A stretch of DNA of 64,000 nt from JBMNCQ01 sp049366715 (lineage in GTDB: Bacteria > Bacillota > Peptococcia > Peptococcales > BICA1-8): assembly GCA_049366715.1 (NCBI GenBank), contig JBMNCQ010000048.1, positions 62,001 through 126,000 on the forward strand, given 5' to 3'. The translations under genes were made by a program, and so were the position numbers. Below the pieces are notes generated by a model. It saw only the letters and a list, made by a program, of their open reading frames with translations, ran no database searches and was not told the origin of the DNA. Shown piece after piece: positions 25,615-35,063 of this stretch. Numbering within the stretch: the first letter of the stretch is position 1; the number at the start of each line of letters is the position of its first letter.

Positions 25615-26091
25615 GTGGAGATAATATTTCAAATTGGTGATAAAATTGTTTACCCCATGCATGGTGCCGGCATTATCAAAGCCATTGAAGAAAAAGAGAT
25701 ACTAGGAAATAAACAGCTTTATTATATAATGATCATTAATAATATGCAGTTAATGTTTCCTATACACTGCAAGGATGGAATAAGGAAGATTGTCAATCCG
25801 GAAATATTAGAAGATGCCCTAACCCTTTTTAACCATAAAGTATCTATACCTGCTGAAAGTCCGAACCAAAGATACCGTAGTAATATAGGCAAGTTAAAAA
25901 GTGGTAATATCTATGAAGTAATTAAAGTTATCCGGGATTTAGTGCAGATGAGCAAAAAGAGGACTCTGGCCATGGGAGATAAAACTATTTTGGATAATGC
26001 TTGTCAAATTTTAACTAGTGAACTTATCTTAATTAAAAACATGGACCAAAAGGAAGCTGAACATTTCCTAGATGAAGTTATAAATAGTTAA
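25615..26091 (+). CDS. CarD/CdnL-type RNA polymerase-binding regulator
   Basis: About 155 residues. The N-terminus FQIGDKIVYPMHGAGIIKAI is a typical CarD/CdnL RNAP-interacting Tudor-like domain, and the helical C-terminus (KVIRDLVQMSKKR...) contacts promoter DNA in the family. By family it stabilises open promoter complexes, often at rRNA promoters. The start is odd: a GTG at 25615 lies inside the AGGAGGTGGAG ribosome site, and the codon that aligns with the family's initiator Met (just before FQIGD, 25624-25626) is ATA, 5-9 bases after that site. True initiation may be at AUA. Confidence 0.9.
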   Translation: MEIIFQIGDKIVYPMHGAGIIKAIEEKEILGNKQLYYIMIINNMQLMFPIHCKDGIRKIVNPEILEDALTLFNHKVSIPAESPNQRYRSNIGKLKSGNIYEVIKVIRDLVQMSKKRTLAMGDKTILDNACQILTSELILIKNMDQKEAEHFLDEVINS

Positions 26092-26125
26092 AAATATCCT
26101 TACTAATTGCTAAGGATATTTTTTC
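26092..26125 (+). terminator. Terminator of the CarD-like gene
   Basis: 11-bp stem AAATATCCTTA/TAAGGATATTT with an 8-base loop and following T's, directly after the stop codon. Confidence 0.9.
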
Positions 26126-26211
26126 TTAGGATAACTAGTAAAGATTGGGTAAATTATAAGATTTTAAATTCTGCTATAAAGCAAGCTCTGTAAAGAACTC
26201 ACTCTTTACTC

Positions 26212-26448
26212 TTGTCAAATGTTTTTACTAATGCGAATATACAACGGTCGTATCAAACAAAGGAGATTGCCGCTATTAAGGTAATTTATGGTTATCAAAA
26301 GACCCTATCTGAGCAAATAACCTATTTAGATGAGAATAATCAGCAAGTATTTTTAAAATCCATTCAAGCAATGCTGTTCAGAAGCAGCTTAAATGCTGAG
26401 GCATACAACAAAAAAACAAAGGCTTCATGTGTACTAACCGTACATTGA
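26212..26448 (+). CDS. Doubtful small ORF (78 codons), no recognised family
   Basis: An open frame beginning at TTG without a convincing ribosome site, ending inside the purA terminator hairpin. I recognise no motif. It is the only sizeable plus-strand frame in a 411-base gap. It may be a spurious frame or the decayed end of a lost gene. Confidence 0.2.
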   Translation: MSNVFTNANIQRSYQTKEIAAIKVIYGYQKTLSEQITYLDENNQQVFLKSIQAMLFRSSLNAEAYNKKTKASCVLTVH

Positions 26449-26456
26449 GGCCTTTG
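26410..26456 (-). terminator. Terminator of purA
   Basis: Stem of about 16 bp with one bulge and two mismatches, pairing CAAAGGCTTCATGTGTAC with GTACATTGAGGCCTTTG around TAACC, followed on the minus strand by TTTTTTTG. Confidence 0.9.
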
Positions 26457-26502
26457 CTCTTTATCCCTACAGTTAAAGCTGCTTTCAAACAGTCTATTTT
26501 CC

Positions 26503-27795
26503 TTACCTGTCTTCAAAAATCTTATCAATGACGATCGTCTGTACCCTCTTGGGACCGACAGCGATTATGGCAGCTTTTACCCCGATTAATTCACTAACCC
26601 TCTCTACATACTTCCTGGCATTCTCCGGTAACTCAGCAAAGGTACGCACATGGGTGGTATCTTCCATCCAGCCGTCTAATTCTTCATAGATCGGTTCACA
26701 CTTGGCTAAAACTTTCAGGCTGGAAGGGAAATTCTTTAATTCCTGATTATCATATTTATAGCCAACGCATACTTTTATTTTTTCCACCTGATCCAGAACA
26801 TCCAGCTTTGTAATGGCTATACTATCCAGCCCGCTAACCCTGGCCGCATATCTCAAAATCACACAGTCTAACCAACCGCAGCGGCGGGGTCTCCCTGTAG
26901 TAGTACCGAACTCGTGGCCTGCAGTCCGGATATAATCGCCCATTTCCGCCGTCAGTTCTGTCGGGAATGGTCCTTCGCCTACACGGGTCGTATAAGCTTT
27001 GACAACTCCGATTACCTTACTTATATCGGTAGGTCCGACGCCTGCCCCGATACAAGCAGCCCCTGCTACGGGATGAGAAGATGTCACATAGGGGAAGGTT
27101 CCGTGGTCTAAATCCAGTAAAGTCCCTTGCGCCCCTTCGAATAAAACATTTTTTCCCTCGTCTAACGCATCATGAATAATCACTGAAGTATCGGCGACCA
27201 AATGCTTAATCTGCTCCGCATATCCTAAATATTCCTCATATATTTCCCGGAAGTCGAAACCTTGTACGTCATAAACCCGCTCCAGCAGGTTGTTTTTACT
27301 TTGCAGATTGCCCTTGAGTTTTTCGGAAAACTCCTCTTTATCCAGTAAGTCGACAACCCTGATCCCCACTCGAGCGGATTTGTCCATGTAGGCAGGGCCG
27401 ATCCCTTTTCTGGTCGTACCAATCTTATTGACGCCTTTACGTTCTTCTTCCAACTCATCTAAACGGACATGATAAGGCATGATCAAGTGAGCCCGTTCAC
27501 TGATCCTGAGATTATTGATCTCGATATTCTTAGACTTTAAATATTCCAGTTCTTTTATTAAGACCTTGGGATCAATAACGACTCCGTTACCAATAATACA
27601 AATCGTTCCCGGATAAAGAATACCGGAAGGAATCAAATGAAGCTTAAACTCCTGATCACCTACTACTACGGTATGTCCCGCATTATTACCACCTTGGTAC
27701 CTAACGACTACATCAGCTCTTTGTGCTAAATAGTCAGTTATTTTACCTTTTCCTTCATCTCCCCACTGAGCACCAATCAACACAACTGCCGGCAT
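26503..27795 (-). CDS. purA: Adenylosuccinate synthetase
   Basis: About 430 residues; makes adenylosuccinate from IMP, Asp and GTP, the committed step to AMP. Marks: GTP loop IGAQWGDEGKGKITDYLA at the N-terminus, NNAGHTVVV, GIGPAYMDK, VLFEGAQGTLLDLDHGTFPYVT and TTGRPRRCGWLD. I start it at the ATG at 27795, six bases after GAGGTG; the GTG three codons earlier lies in that ribosome site. Its leader contains a five-unit heptad repeat directly upstream of the ribosome site. Confidence 0.97.
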   Translation of the reverse strand: MPAVVLIGAQWGDEGKGKITDYLAQRADVVVRYQGGNNAGHTVVVGDQEFKLHLIPSGILYPGTICIIGNGVVIDPKVLIKELEYLKSKNIEINNLRISERAHLIMPYHVRLDELEEERKGVNKIGTTRKGIGPAYMDKSARVGIRVVDLLDKEEFSEKLKGNLQSKNNLLERVYDVQGFDFREIYEEYLGYAEQIKHLVADTSVIIHDALDEGKNVLFEGAQGTLLDLDHGTFPYVTSSHPVAGAACIGAGVGPTDISKVIGVVKAYTTRVGEGPFPTELTAEMGDYIRTAGHEFGTTTGRPRRCGWLDCVILRYAARVSGLDSIAITKLDVLDQVEKIKVCVGYKYDNQELKNFPSSLKVLAKCEPIYEELDGWMEDTTHVRTFAELPENARKYVERVSELIGVKAAIIAVGPKRVQTIVIDKIFEDR

Positions 27796-27814
27796 AAAAA
27801 TCACCTCGAATAAT

Positions 27815-27849
27815 TAGTTACTGGTTACTAGTGACTGGTGACTAGTAAC
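27815..27849. repeat. Heptad repeat tract (TAGTNAC type), five units, upstream of purA
   Basis: Units TAGTTAC, TGGTTAC, TAGTGAC, TGGTGAC, TAGTAAC in exact 7-base register, ending 20 bases before the purA start codon and just behind its ribosome site. Confidence 0.85.
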
Positions 27850-27900
27850 AAGTATTATCTAAAATTTTTTCAATTTTATACTCCAACTTAATTTCCCATG

Positions 27901-29307
27901 TCAATTTTTATTTGCAATATCCCTGGCAACTACTATACCTGTAACGGAAGCCTGCATCAATCCTCTGGTAATCCCTGCTCCGTCACCGATGGCGTAGAGG
28001 TTTTGTATTTGTGTTTCAAAATTATTGTCCACTTTCACTTTGGAAGAATAGAATTTTACTTCTACCCCATACAGCAGCGTATTTCTGCTGTACATACCCG
28101 GGGCTATTTTATCGAAGGCTTTTAAAGTCTCGATAATAGAAGTTAAATACCTCTCCGGAAGTACATAGCTTAAATCACCGGGAACCGCACTTTTCAAAGT
28201 GGGAATCGTAGTGGATTTTTTTAAACGGTCATCATCCGTTCTTCTTCCTTTTAATAAATCACCTAATCTTTGCACCATTATCCCGCCTCCGGTAAGCATA
28301 TTCGCTAAACGGGCGATATACTTACCATATTCAATAGGCTGATTAAAAGGTTCTGTAAAGCGGGTAGAAACAAGCAGGGCAAAGTTGGTATTTTTCGTTT
28401 TCAGTTGAGGATCAGCATAGCTGTGCCCGTTTACAACAGCCACATCACCGTCATAATGCTCACCGGAAACTACCCCGCCCGGATTCATACAGAATGAACG
28501 GACCTTATTATCAAAGGTATCTGAATAGTAGACCATTTTCGCTTCATAGAGATCTTTCGTTAAATGGTCCATAATGGAATTGGGCACTTCCACCCTGACC
28601 CCGATATCCACCTCATTATTCTCTGTAGTTATACCAAATTTATCCGTTTGTTCTTTCAGCCATTCCGCTCCTCCTCTGCCCGGAGCCACCACTACATATT
28701 CACTTTCAATTATTACCTGCGTCCCTTTATTTAAAAGGACCGCTCCTTTTACTCTGCCATCTTCGATAATCAGTTCTTCTGCCTTAGTTAATTCCCAGAA
28801 CTCAATATTTCGTTTATTTATTAAAAAATCATGCATGTCTTTTAGTACGGTATAAGCATGCTCCGTACCTAAATGACGTACCGGGCAGGCAATTAAATGG
28901 ATTGCGTGTTTGGATGATTCATAGGCGATATCTTCCACCCGCTGATTATTCAAGCCAAAAACAACATCCCTGGCTCCAAAGCTTAAATAGTACTGGTCGG
29001 CATAATTAATTAACTCCTGAGCTTCCTTATCGGACATATAATCTGTGATGCGGCCGCCGACTTCAGGGGAAAGGGACAGTTTACCGTCAGAAAAAGCTCC
29101 TGCACCACTCCAGCCTGATGTAATACCACAGACACTGCATTTGCTGCAGTAGCCTTGCGTCCGCTCAGGGCAAGTCCTTTTCTCTATCGTTCTGCCTTTA
29201 TCAATAATTAGTATTTTTAAATCCTGGTTGACTTTGTTTAGTTCTAAAGCTGTGAAAATACCGGCAGGTCCTGCACCAATTATTAAAATATCAAATTTAT
29301 TTTGCAT
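27901..29307 (-). CDS. FAD-dependent dehydrogenase of the COG2509 type
   Basis: A 468-residue flavoprotein with an N-terminal dinucleotide fold (ILIIGAGPAGIFTALEL). A cysteine cluster follows (CPERTQGYCSKCSVCGITSG, about 48-67), then WSGAGAFSDGKL, VVVAPGRGGAEWL and a C-terminal FAD contact LYAIGDGAGITRGLMQASVTG. Substrate unknown. The four cysteines before the FSDGKL motif are a family trait and could hold a metal or disulfide. It stands between purA and dnaB with its own 90-base upstream space. Confidence 0.82.
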   Translation of the reverse strand: MQNKFDILIIGAGPAGIFTALELNKVNQDLKILIIDKGRTIEKRTCPERTQGYCSKCSVCGITSGWSGAGAFSDGKLSLSPEVGGRITDYMSDKEAQELINYADQYYLSFGARDVVFGLNNQRVEDIAYESSKHAIHLIACPVRHLGTEHAYTVLKDMHDFLINKRNIEFWELTKAEELIIEDGRVKGAVLLNKGTQVIIESEYVVVAPGRGGAEWLKEQTDKFGITTENNEVDIGVRVEVPNSIMDHLTKDLYEAKMVYYSDTFDNKVRSFCMNPGGVVSGEHYDGDVAVVNGHSYADPQLKTKNTNFALLVSTRFTEPFNQPIEYGKYIARLANMLTGGGIMVQRLGDLLKGRRTDDDRLKKSTTIPTLKSAVPGDLSYVLPERYLTSIIETLKAFDKIAPGMYSRNTLLYGVEVKFYSSKVKVDNNFETQIQNLYAIGDGAGITRGLMQASVTGIVVARDIANKN

Positions 29308-29482
29308 TTATTTCGTTAATCCTCCTTAGAGCAAGATATGAGGCACATAAAAATACCCAAATAGATAGCTTGCCAGTATCTACTTGAGTTTTAGCAAAAT
29401 AACATTCCCCCATACTGTTTAAGTAAAACACATTGATATCAAACCAATGATATTTTATCAATAACAAATCACGGGGTCAAGT

Positions 29483-29529
29483 AAAAACCGAATTATTTTT
29501 ATAAACAATAAAAAAATATTCGGTTTTTT
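29483..29529. terminator. Second terminator-like hairpin downstream of dnaB
   Basis: AAAAACCGAAT/ATTCGGTTTTT perfect 11-bp stem with a long AT-rich loop of about 25 bases, A-rich on one side and T-rich on the other, so it could act in both directions. It lies in the 329-base gap between the COG2509 gene and dnaB. Confidence 0.55.
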
Positions 29530-29610
29530 AAGACAAGCATGACTGTTTTTTCGCATTTTTTAACTAATTGTTTTTTTTTCAGCTATATTCTGCCAAGTAT
29601 CTTTCCGTAC

Positions 29611-29636
29611 AAAAAACACAGGAGAATCCTCCTGTG
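29611..29636 (-). terminator. Terminator of dnaB
   Basis: 8-bp stem CACAGGAG/CTCCTGTG with a 4-base loop, next to the stop codon and followed on the minus strand by TTTTTTG. Confidence 0.9.
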
Positions 29637-30983
29637 CTAATAATCTGTATCCCTTCGTGATAAATCCCCAAATTTTGTAAATTCTTTTCTGAAAGATAAT
29701 TCTACGCTTCCTACCGGACCGTTTCTGTGTTTGGCGATAATTATTTCCGCAATTCCCAGTTTTTCAGATTCAGGATTATAATATTCATCGCGATAAATAA
29801 ACATTACGATATCCGCATCCTGCTCTAAAGCCCCCGATTCCCGCAGATGACTGAGACTGGGCTTTTTGTCATGACTCTGTTCTACTGCCCTGCTTAACTG
29901 GGATAAGGCGATAATCGGCACATCCAGCTCCCGGGCCAAAGCCTTTAAGGAACGGGAAATCTCCGAAATCTCCTGCTGCCTGCTCTCAGAACGCCTGCCG
30001 CTGGACATCAATTGTAAATAGTCAATTACAATAAGATCTAACCCTTTTTCTGCTTTTAACCTTCTGGTTTTTGCTCTAATTTCCCTGACAGAAACAGCCG
30101 GGGTATCATCAATATAAATCTTGGCCTCGGCTAAAGGTCCGATGGCATTGGTTAACGCAATCCATTCCTTATCCAAAAGACGGCCTGTCCTGAGTTTTTG
30201 CTGATCAATTTCCGCAGTTGAAGAAATCATCCTCTGCACCAGCTGTTCACGGGACATTTCCAGACTAAAGACAGCTACCGGTGACCCGGTCTTCAGCGCC
30301 GCATTTTGGGCAATATTTAAACAAAAAGATGTTTTTCCCATGGCGGGCCTGGCAGCTACAATAACTAAATCGGAGCTTTGCCAGCCCGATGTGAAACTGT
30401 CTAAATCTTTAAAACCGGAAGTAAGACCCGTAAGATCACTTTTTTTATTATGAAGATACTCCAGTTTTTCAATGGTATTTTCTATTACCTCACTTATGGC
30501 AATCAGACCGCTTTTTGCCCGGCCCTGGGAAATCTCCAAAATCATCCGTTCCGCATCGTCCAAAAGCTGTTCAGGCTCTTCGCCGCCTTCATACCCGCGG
30601 TTAACAATGTTGCTGGATACTTTTATTAAAGAACGCAGTACGGCTTTCTCTTTGACCAGCTGCGCATAATATCCTACACTAGCCGTAGTACCGATAGAAT
30701 TAGCAATCTCGGCAATATAACCAATACCGCCGACTTTTTCCAGTTCACCGTTTTTTCTCAATCTCTCCGTTATCGTAATCAAATCTACCGGATTACCCTT
30801 TTCCGTTAGATCAACGATCGTCTGATAAAGAATGCCGTGGGCTTCACGATAAAAGTCTCTTTCATTTAAGATTTGTATTACTTCATAAATTGCATCCCGA
30901 TCAAGCATCATCGCTGCCAATACTGCCTGTTCGGCATCTTGATTTTGTGGAGGTATACGTTCAAAAACCGTAGGCTCCATCAT
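29637..30983 (-). CDS. dnaB: Replicative DNA helicase DnaB
   Basis: About 448 residues (called dnaC in Bacillus). N-terminal helical domain begins PPQNQDAEQAVLAAMM; the RecA-like helicase domain has Walker A VAARPAMGKTSFCLN, Walker B DLIVIDYLQLM and ALSQLSRAVEQ, then HLRESGALEQDADIVMFI. I choose the ATG at 30983, preceded by GGGGAGG; an ATG four codons earlier overlaps that ribosome site. No intein. It follows rplI as in B. subtilis. Confidence 0.97.
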   Translation of the reverse strand: MMEPTVFERIPPQNQDAEQAVLAAMMLDRDAIYEVIQILNERDFYREAHGILYQTIVDLTEKGNPVDLITITERLRKNGELEKVGGIGYIAEIANSIGTTASVGYYAQLVKEKAVLRSLIKVSSNIVNRGYEGGEEPEQLLDDAERMILEISQGRAKSGLIAISEVIENTIEKLEYLHNKKSDLTGLTSGFKDLDSFTSGWQSSDLVIVAARPAMGKTSFCLNIAQNAALKTGSPVAVFSLEMSREQLVQRMISSTAEIDQQKLRTGRLLDKEWIALTNAIGPLAEAKIYIDDTPAVSVREIRAKTRRLKAEKGLDLIVIDYLQLMSSGRRSESRQQEISEISRSLKALARELDVPIIALSQLSRAVEQSHDKKPSLSHLRESGALEQDADIVMFIYRDEYYNPESEKLGIAEIIIAKHRNGPVGSVELSFRKEFTKFGDLSRRDTDY

Positions 30984-31118
30984 GATCCTCCCCATTCCAA
31001 TGTTTTAACCGATCCGGTAATGAAAATAAATGAGCGAACATGTTTCTTAACATTGCAAATTTTATTTTCCGCCCATTGCTAAGCTATGGGACTGACCGGT
31101 TAGCTGCCCCGGTAGAAT

Positions 31119-31565
31119 CTACTCAGCCAATACCTTTACCTTTAATTCCGTTGCTACCTGTGGATGAAGCTTAATTTTAACATCGTACTCACCGATCGTT
31201 TTAATATTTTCGCTTAAATCTATTTTTCGCTTATCAATTTTCAACTTATGTTCTTTGGCTAAATTATCGGCGATATCCTTGGATGTTACTGCCCCGAAAA
31301 GCTTACCGTTATCGCCGCTTTTAACTTTTAAGGTCACGGCGGCTTTACTTATTTTGGCGGCCAGTTTTTCTGCCTCCTGTTTTTCCTTTTCAGCTCTTTC
31401 TTCCTTAATTTTGGCCTGTCTTTTTAATTCTTTGACATTGTTATCGTTAGCTTCTACAGCCAATTTCTTAGGCAGCAAAAAATTACGGGCGTACCCTTCT
31501 TTTACTTCGACAATTTGACCCTTTTTACCTAGGGCTTTTATATCCTCTTGTAAGATAACTTTCAT
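31119..31565 (-). CDS. rplI: 50S ribosomal protein L9
   Basis: About 148 residues. The start is at MKVILQEDIKALGKKG (31565), preceded by GGAGGTAGATCTT; the five upstream codons belong to the ribosome site. N-terminal domain has GQIVEVKEGYARNFLLPKKLA; a long helix (about 45-75) joins the C-terminal domain GKLFGAVTSKDIA. Coupled to gdpP, whose stop overlaps its leader. Confidence 0.97.
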   Translation of the reverse strand: MKVILQEDIKALGKKGQIVEVKEGYARNFLLPKKLAVEANDNNVKELKRQAKIKEERAEKEKQEAEKLAAKISKAAVTLKVKSGDNGKLFGAVTSKDIADNLAKEHKLKIDKRKIDLSENIKTIGEYDVKIKLHPQVATELKVKVLAE

Positions 31566-31580
31566 AAGATCTACCTCCAT

Positions 31581-33497
31581 TTAATAGTTTTCTTCTACTA
31601 ATTGTAATAAAATTTTTACGGCTTCTTCTAGCTCAATATTCTGCAACTGTGCACCGGCAACGGTCAGGTGACCACCGCCGTCCAGTTTTTCCATAAGAAT
31701 CTGCACATTTGTTTCGCCCGTTGAACGGGCACTTATTGTCACACCGCCCTCAGGCAAAGGACAAAGGACAAAGGAAGTATTGATATTATCAATATTTAGT
31801 AAAGCGTCCGCACCCTGAGCAGCTAATATTTTAGCATCTTCCACAGGATAGGGATAAACGCCTACTGCGATATGTCCTTTTATGATTTGTGAGTTTTCAA
31901 TAATTACTGCTTTTTTAGTAACTTTATTAAAATCATCCCTGAGAAGTTTTTGCACAAGAATGGGGTCTGCACCTACCCTTCTTAAATAAGAAGCCGCCTC
32001 AAAAGTCCTAACCCCTGTCTGGAAGATAAAGTTCTTAGTATCCACGGTAATACCTGTCAATAAGGCAGTGGCCGCCCAGCTGTCAATCTCAAATTCATCA
32101 CTGAGATATTGAATGATCTCCGTTACCAGCTCCGCTGTTGAAGAAGCGTATGATTCCAGGTATATTAATCTGGCATGATTAATAAATTCCTCCGACCGCC
32201 GGTGATGATCAATCACGACTATTTTCTCCGCTGAAGATAAAAGACTCTCTTCAATAACCATACTTGGTTTATGGGTATCCACTATGATCAACAGAGAATT
32301 CTTAAGCTCTATTTTTCGTAAATCGGCAGATTTGATAAAAATCCCTGTAAATGTATCCCGGCCAAATACGTTTAAAATTTTATCCAGGGACTCATTTTTC
32401 GAATCTACGACAATAAAAGGCACCTTTCCCAGTTTACGAATGGCCGAAGCCAAACCCAGGGAAGACCCCAAGCTGTCAAAGTCTGCTCCCTCGTGACCCA
32501 TTATTAAAACATTTGCTGCTTCCAGAATCAAGTCCCGCAGGGAATGGGCGATTACCCGCGCTTTAACTTTTGTCCTTTTTTCCGGGGCCTGGGTTTTACC
32601 TCCATAGAACCAAACTTTATCCGGACTCTTCACGACCACCTGGTCACCCCCTCTGCCCAAGGCCAGTTCCAAAGATAAATGAGCAAGGCGGCCCAATTCT
32701 ACTAAGCTTTCTTCCCTCATTCCAAAACCCATGCTGATGGTTACCGGTATTTTACCGACATCCATTTTTCTTATTTTATCCAGTAAATCAAATTTGCTTT
32801 CTTCTTCTTCCCTTAAAGTCCGTTCCGTAAGAAATACTAAATATTTATCTTCACTGAATTTCTTGATATAGGCATCTTTTTCCAGAGCCCAATCACCGAT
32901 CAGTTTATCCAATTCGGCAAACAAAAGGGGTCTGATATCTTCTTCTATCGTTTCTAATACCTCAGCATAATTGTCAATTTGGATAATTCCGATGGCCGGT
33001 TTTTCAATCTGAGTTTTCTGGATAAAAATTGTCTGTTCCGTAATATCCTTTAAAAAAATAACCCTTAGGTTTTCGTTAAGAGGAAAGACATTAACTTGAT
33101 AAATTTTATCCTTTAAGGCTATTTGCTGGTTCAAAATCTCTAAAAACCGGGTGTTTTTTTTAAATTGTAAATTTGGCAGATAATTGTTAAGCCGTCCCGC
33201 GAGAAAACCCTTGCGGCCGACAATCTCCTTAAACCGGGGGTTATACCAGCTGATTTCCCCGTTAATATCAATGGCTATTATTCCCGTCGGTACTTTATCC
33301 AAAATATCTTTTGCTAAATTTATTTCCCTGTTTTTTTCTTTATCCTGAATATACAAATAATAGTAAAGATAAGTAGCAATCGTCGTTAAGAGTCCCCATA
33401 AAAGGACACTGAACCAATTATCGTTATTGAATAGAAAATAAATAAAAAGTATTGAAAAAAAAACTATTGCACCAAAAATAATATTCCTTTGACTCAT
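31581..33497 (-). CDS. gdpP: GdpP, cyclic di-AMP phosphodiesterase
   Basis: A 638-residue membrane enzyme that cleaves c-di-AMP. It has two N-terminal helices (about 7-22 and 28-48), a PAS-like domain (about 62-150), a degenerate GGDEF domain (about 165-300, ending GRGGDQVVVK) and the DHH/DHHA1 phosphodiesterase. Metal-binding motifs are GADFDSLGSSLG, VDTHKP, DHHRR and DGGGHLTVAGA. All DHH-domain signature residues appear present. It is in the conserved yybS-gdpP-rplI-dnaB order. Confidence 0.95.
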   Translation of the reverse strand: MSQRNIIFGAIVFFSILFIYFLFNNDNWFSVLLWGLLTTIATYLYYYLYIQDKEKNREINLAKDILDKVPTGIIAIDINGEISWYNPRFKEIVGRKGFLAGRLNNYLPNLQFKKNTRFLEILNQQIALKDKIYQVNVFPLNENLRVIFLKDITEQTIFIQKTQIEKPAIGIIQIDNYAEVLETIEEDIRPLLFAELDKLIGDWALEKDAYIKKFSEDKYLVFLTERTLREEEESKFDLLDKIRKMDVGKIPVTISMGFGMREESLVELGRLAHLSLELALGRGGDQVVVKSPDKVWFYGGKTQAPEKRTKVKARVIAHSLRDLILEAANVLIMGHEGADFDSLGSSLGLASAIRKLGKVPFIVVDSKNESLDKILNVFGRDTFTGIFIKSADLRKIELKNSLLIIVDTHKPSMVIEESLLSSAEKIVVIDHHRRSEEFINHARLIYLESYASSTAELVTEIIQYLSDEFEIDSWAATALLTGITVDTKNFIFQTGVRTFEAASYLRRVGADPILVQKLLRDDFNKVTKKAVIIENSQIIKGHIAVGVYPYPVEDAKILAAQGADALLNIDNINTSFVLCPLPEGGVTISARSTGETNVQILMEKLDGGGHLTVAGAQLQNIELEEAVKILLQLVEENY

Positions 33498-33511
33498 TGA
33501 GCCGTACTCCT

Positions 33512-34495
33512 TTAAATAGCTTTGGGCTTTTTATTAAGCTTACGATGATCTAATACCAGATCAAACATTCCAATTAATATTGTTGAGAGAATGAAACCGT
33601 TAAACATTAATAAAGCAGCCATAAAAAAAATAAAACGATGCAATCTTGAGAGCCGGTATTTTTTTATATAAAAGGAAATTACAGCTAGACCAAGTATGAA
33701 AAGAATCATTCCATAAGCGACCATGATATTCTGTCCGAAAATCCTTAAGATATCAGAATGATAAATATCACCCAAAAGATAGCAGCCCCAGCCCCCGATC
33801 AAACCCCAAACAGTATACCAGGGTAAATGCCAGTGGCTAAAGGAGGGGAATTTCGGAATATCATGTCCTAATCGCTTTAAAGCTATTCTGGCCATAATAA
33901 AATGGGTGACTGCGGTGAACACACTGCCGATAATTAATAAAGAAGGCAGCACTCTAATAAAAAAGTTAATCATTCCGATCAGAATTTGCCGCAGTTCTTC
34001 TTCATCTATACCGTTTTCTTCGAATTGCTGCATCATACCATAATCATGATAAATTTTAATCGTCCGGTCCACCGTTTCAAATAATGCCTGTTTCTGCTGC
34101 TCTAAGCCAAACTGACCTACCAGCATTGTCAGGGCTATGATTAAGATTGTTGAGACCGCAGCAACCAAGGTCCCGGTAACCAATATCTTCCCCGCACCAT
34201 ATTTTCCTTTAAATAAGAAGCCATACGCTAAAGCCATTAACATAAACTGCAGATAGAAAAACAAAGCTGTAACAGGTCCGGTCAAAATTCCTACTAAAAA
34301 AGCTGCCACCAGGGATGAAACGACACCTGTAGAGAAGTTATTTCTTACAATTACAATTATTATTGGCACCGCCACGATAAGATATGTCAAAAAACTGGCC
34401 AGGGGAATAAAGGCACCGATCAATGTTAAAATAGCGGTTATTACCGCTAGTAAAGCTCCTTCGGCCATGGCTTTGGCTGTTATAGTCCTGCTCAT
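33512..34495 (-). CDS. yybS: YybS family (DUF2232) membrane protein
   Basis: A 327-residue protein with about eight membrane helices, starting TAKAMAEGALLAVITAILTLIG. The family resembles S components of transporters, but its substrate is not known. It lies 14 bases upstream of gdpP and is cotranscribed with it. Position and hydrophobic profile agree with B. subtilis yybS. Confidence 0.88.
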   Translation of the reverse strand: MSRTITAKAMAEGALLAVITAILTLIGAFIPLASFLTYLIVAVPIIIVIVRNNFSTGVVSSLVAAFLVGILTGPVTALFFYLQFMLMALAYGFLFKGKYGAGKILVTGTLVAAVSTILIIALTMLVGQFGLEQQKQALFETVDRTIKIYHDYGMMQQFEENGIDEEELRQILIGMINFFIRVLPSLLIIGSVFTAVTHFIMARIALKRLGHDIPKFPSFSHWHLPWYTVWGLIGGWGCYLLGDIYHSDILRIFGQNIMVAYGMILFILGLAVISFYIKKYRLSRLHRFIFFMAALLMFNGFILSTILIGMFDLVLDHRKLNKKPKAI

Positions 34496-34507
34496 TATGT
34501 CACCTCA

Positions 34508-34816
34508 TTATTTCATATCTTCCCAATACTCTTCCAAGGATGTAATATCATTAAACCACTGCTCAACTTCATGATCACTTCCGGCTGAATTTTTAAGCTG
34601 CACACGGATCGATTCGTCTATTTGATAAAATTTAATCCCCAGTCTCCGTCCTATTATGTATGAGGTAATAATTAGCGAAGCTAAACAGCCGATTATCGCC
34701 TCCTGGGAACCTCTAAGAATATTTCTGAATAAAGTCCCTATTGTCCCTACTAAATCGGCTTTTAACTGGTCCAGGACTTTAGCATTTTTTGCGATATCAA
34801 ATTGCTGCTCAGGCAT
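34508..34816 (-). CDS. MazG-like family protein
   Basis: A 102-residue protein resembling the MazG-like family found between rpsR and yybS in Clostridia. It is helical, with FDIAKNAKVLDQLKADLVGTIG at the N-terminus. The clear ExxE-xx-ExxD metal site of active MazG pyrophosphohydrolases is not evident, so activity is doubtful. It is 12 bases upstream of yybS. Confidence 0.7.
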   Translation of the reverse strand: MPEQQFDIAKNAKVLDQLKADLVGTIGTLFRNILRGSQEAIIGCLASLIITSYIIGRRLGIKFYQIDESIRVQLKNSAGSDHEVEQWFNDITSLEEYWEDMK

Positions 34817-34946
34817 TTCTTAAGACCTCCCATTTTAATCTTAAATGTTTATACTTCGCTAAAATAAGAGGTTGTTCCTTTCTTGATTTAAAATAAGTTT
34901 TGCTTTTCTGAAAAAAAGTTTATCACACTTCATACCGGCCAGGCAA

Positions 34947-35036
34947 ATAAAAAAACCTGCCGTACAGGTCTGCACATTAAAAAAGATGGTTCTATAAAGA
35001 ACAGATTCCGGATATAAAAAAGGAATAATTCCCTTT
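34947..35036 (-). terminator. Three tandem terminator hairpins after rpsR
   Basis: On the minus strand come, in order: a hairpin AAGGGAA/TTCCTT with TTTTTT (35016-35036), GTTCT/AGAAC with CATCTTTTTT (34989-35002), and ACCTG/CAGGT with TTTTTTTATT (34955-34969). Each is short, but together they should end the rpsF-ssb-rpsR transcript. Confidence 0.8.
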
Positions 35037-35063
35037 TGAAAACGGAACTATCCCTTCGCTCTT

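Noticed and set aside
26212..26448. A 78-codon frame in the CarD-purA gap as a firm gene
   Set aside because: It starts at TTG without a good ribosome site and runs into the purA terminator; listed only as doubtful.
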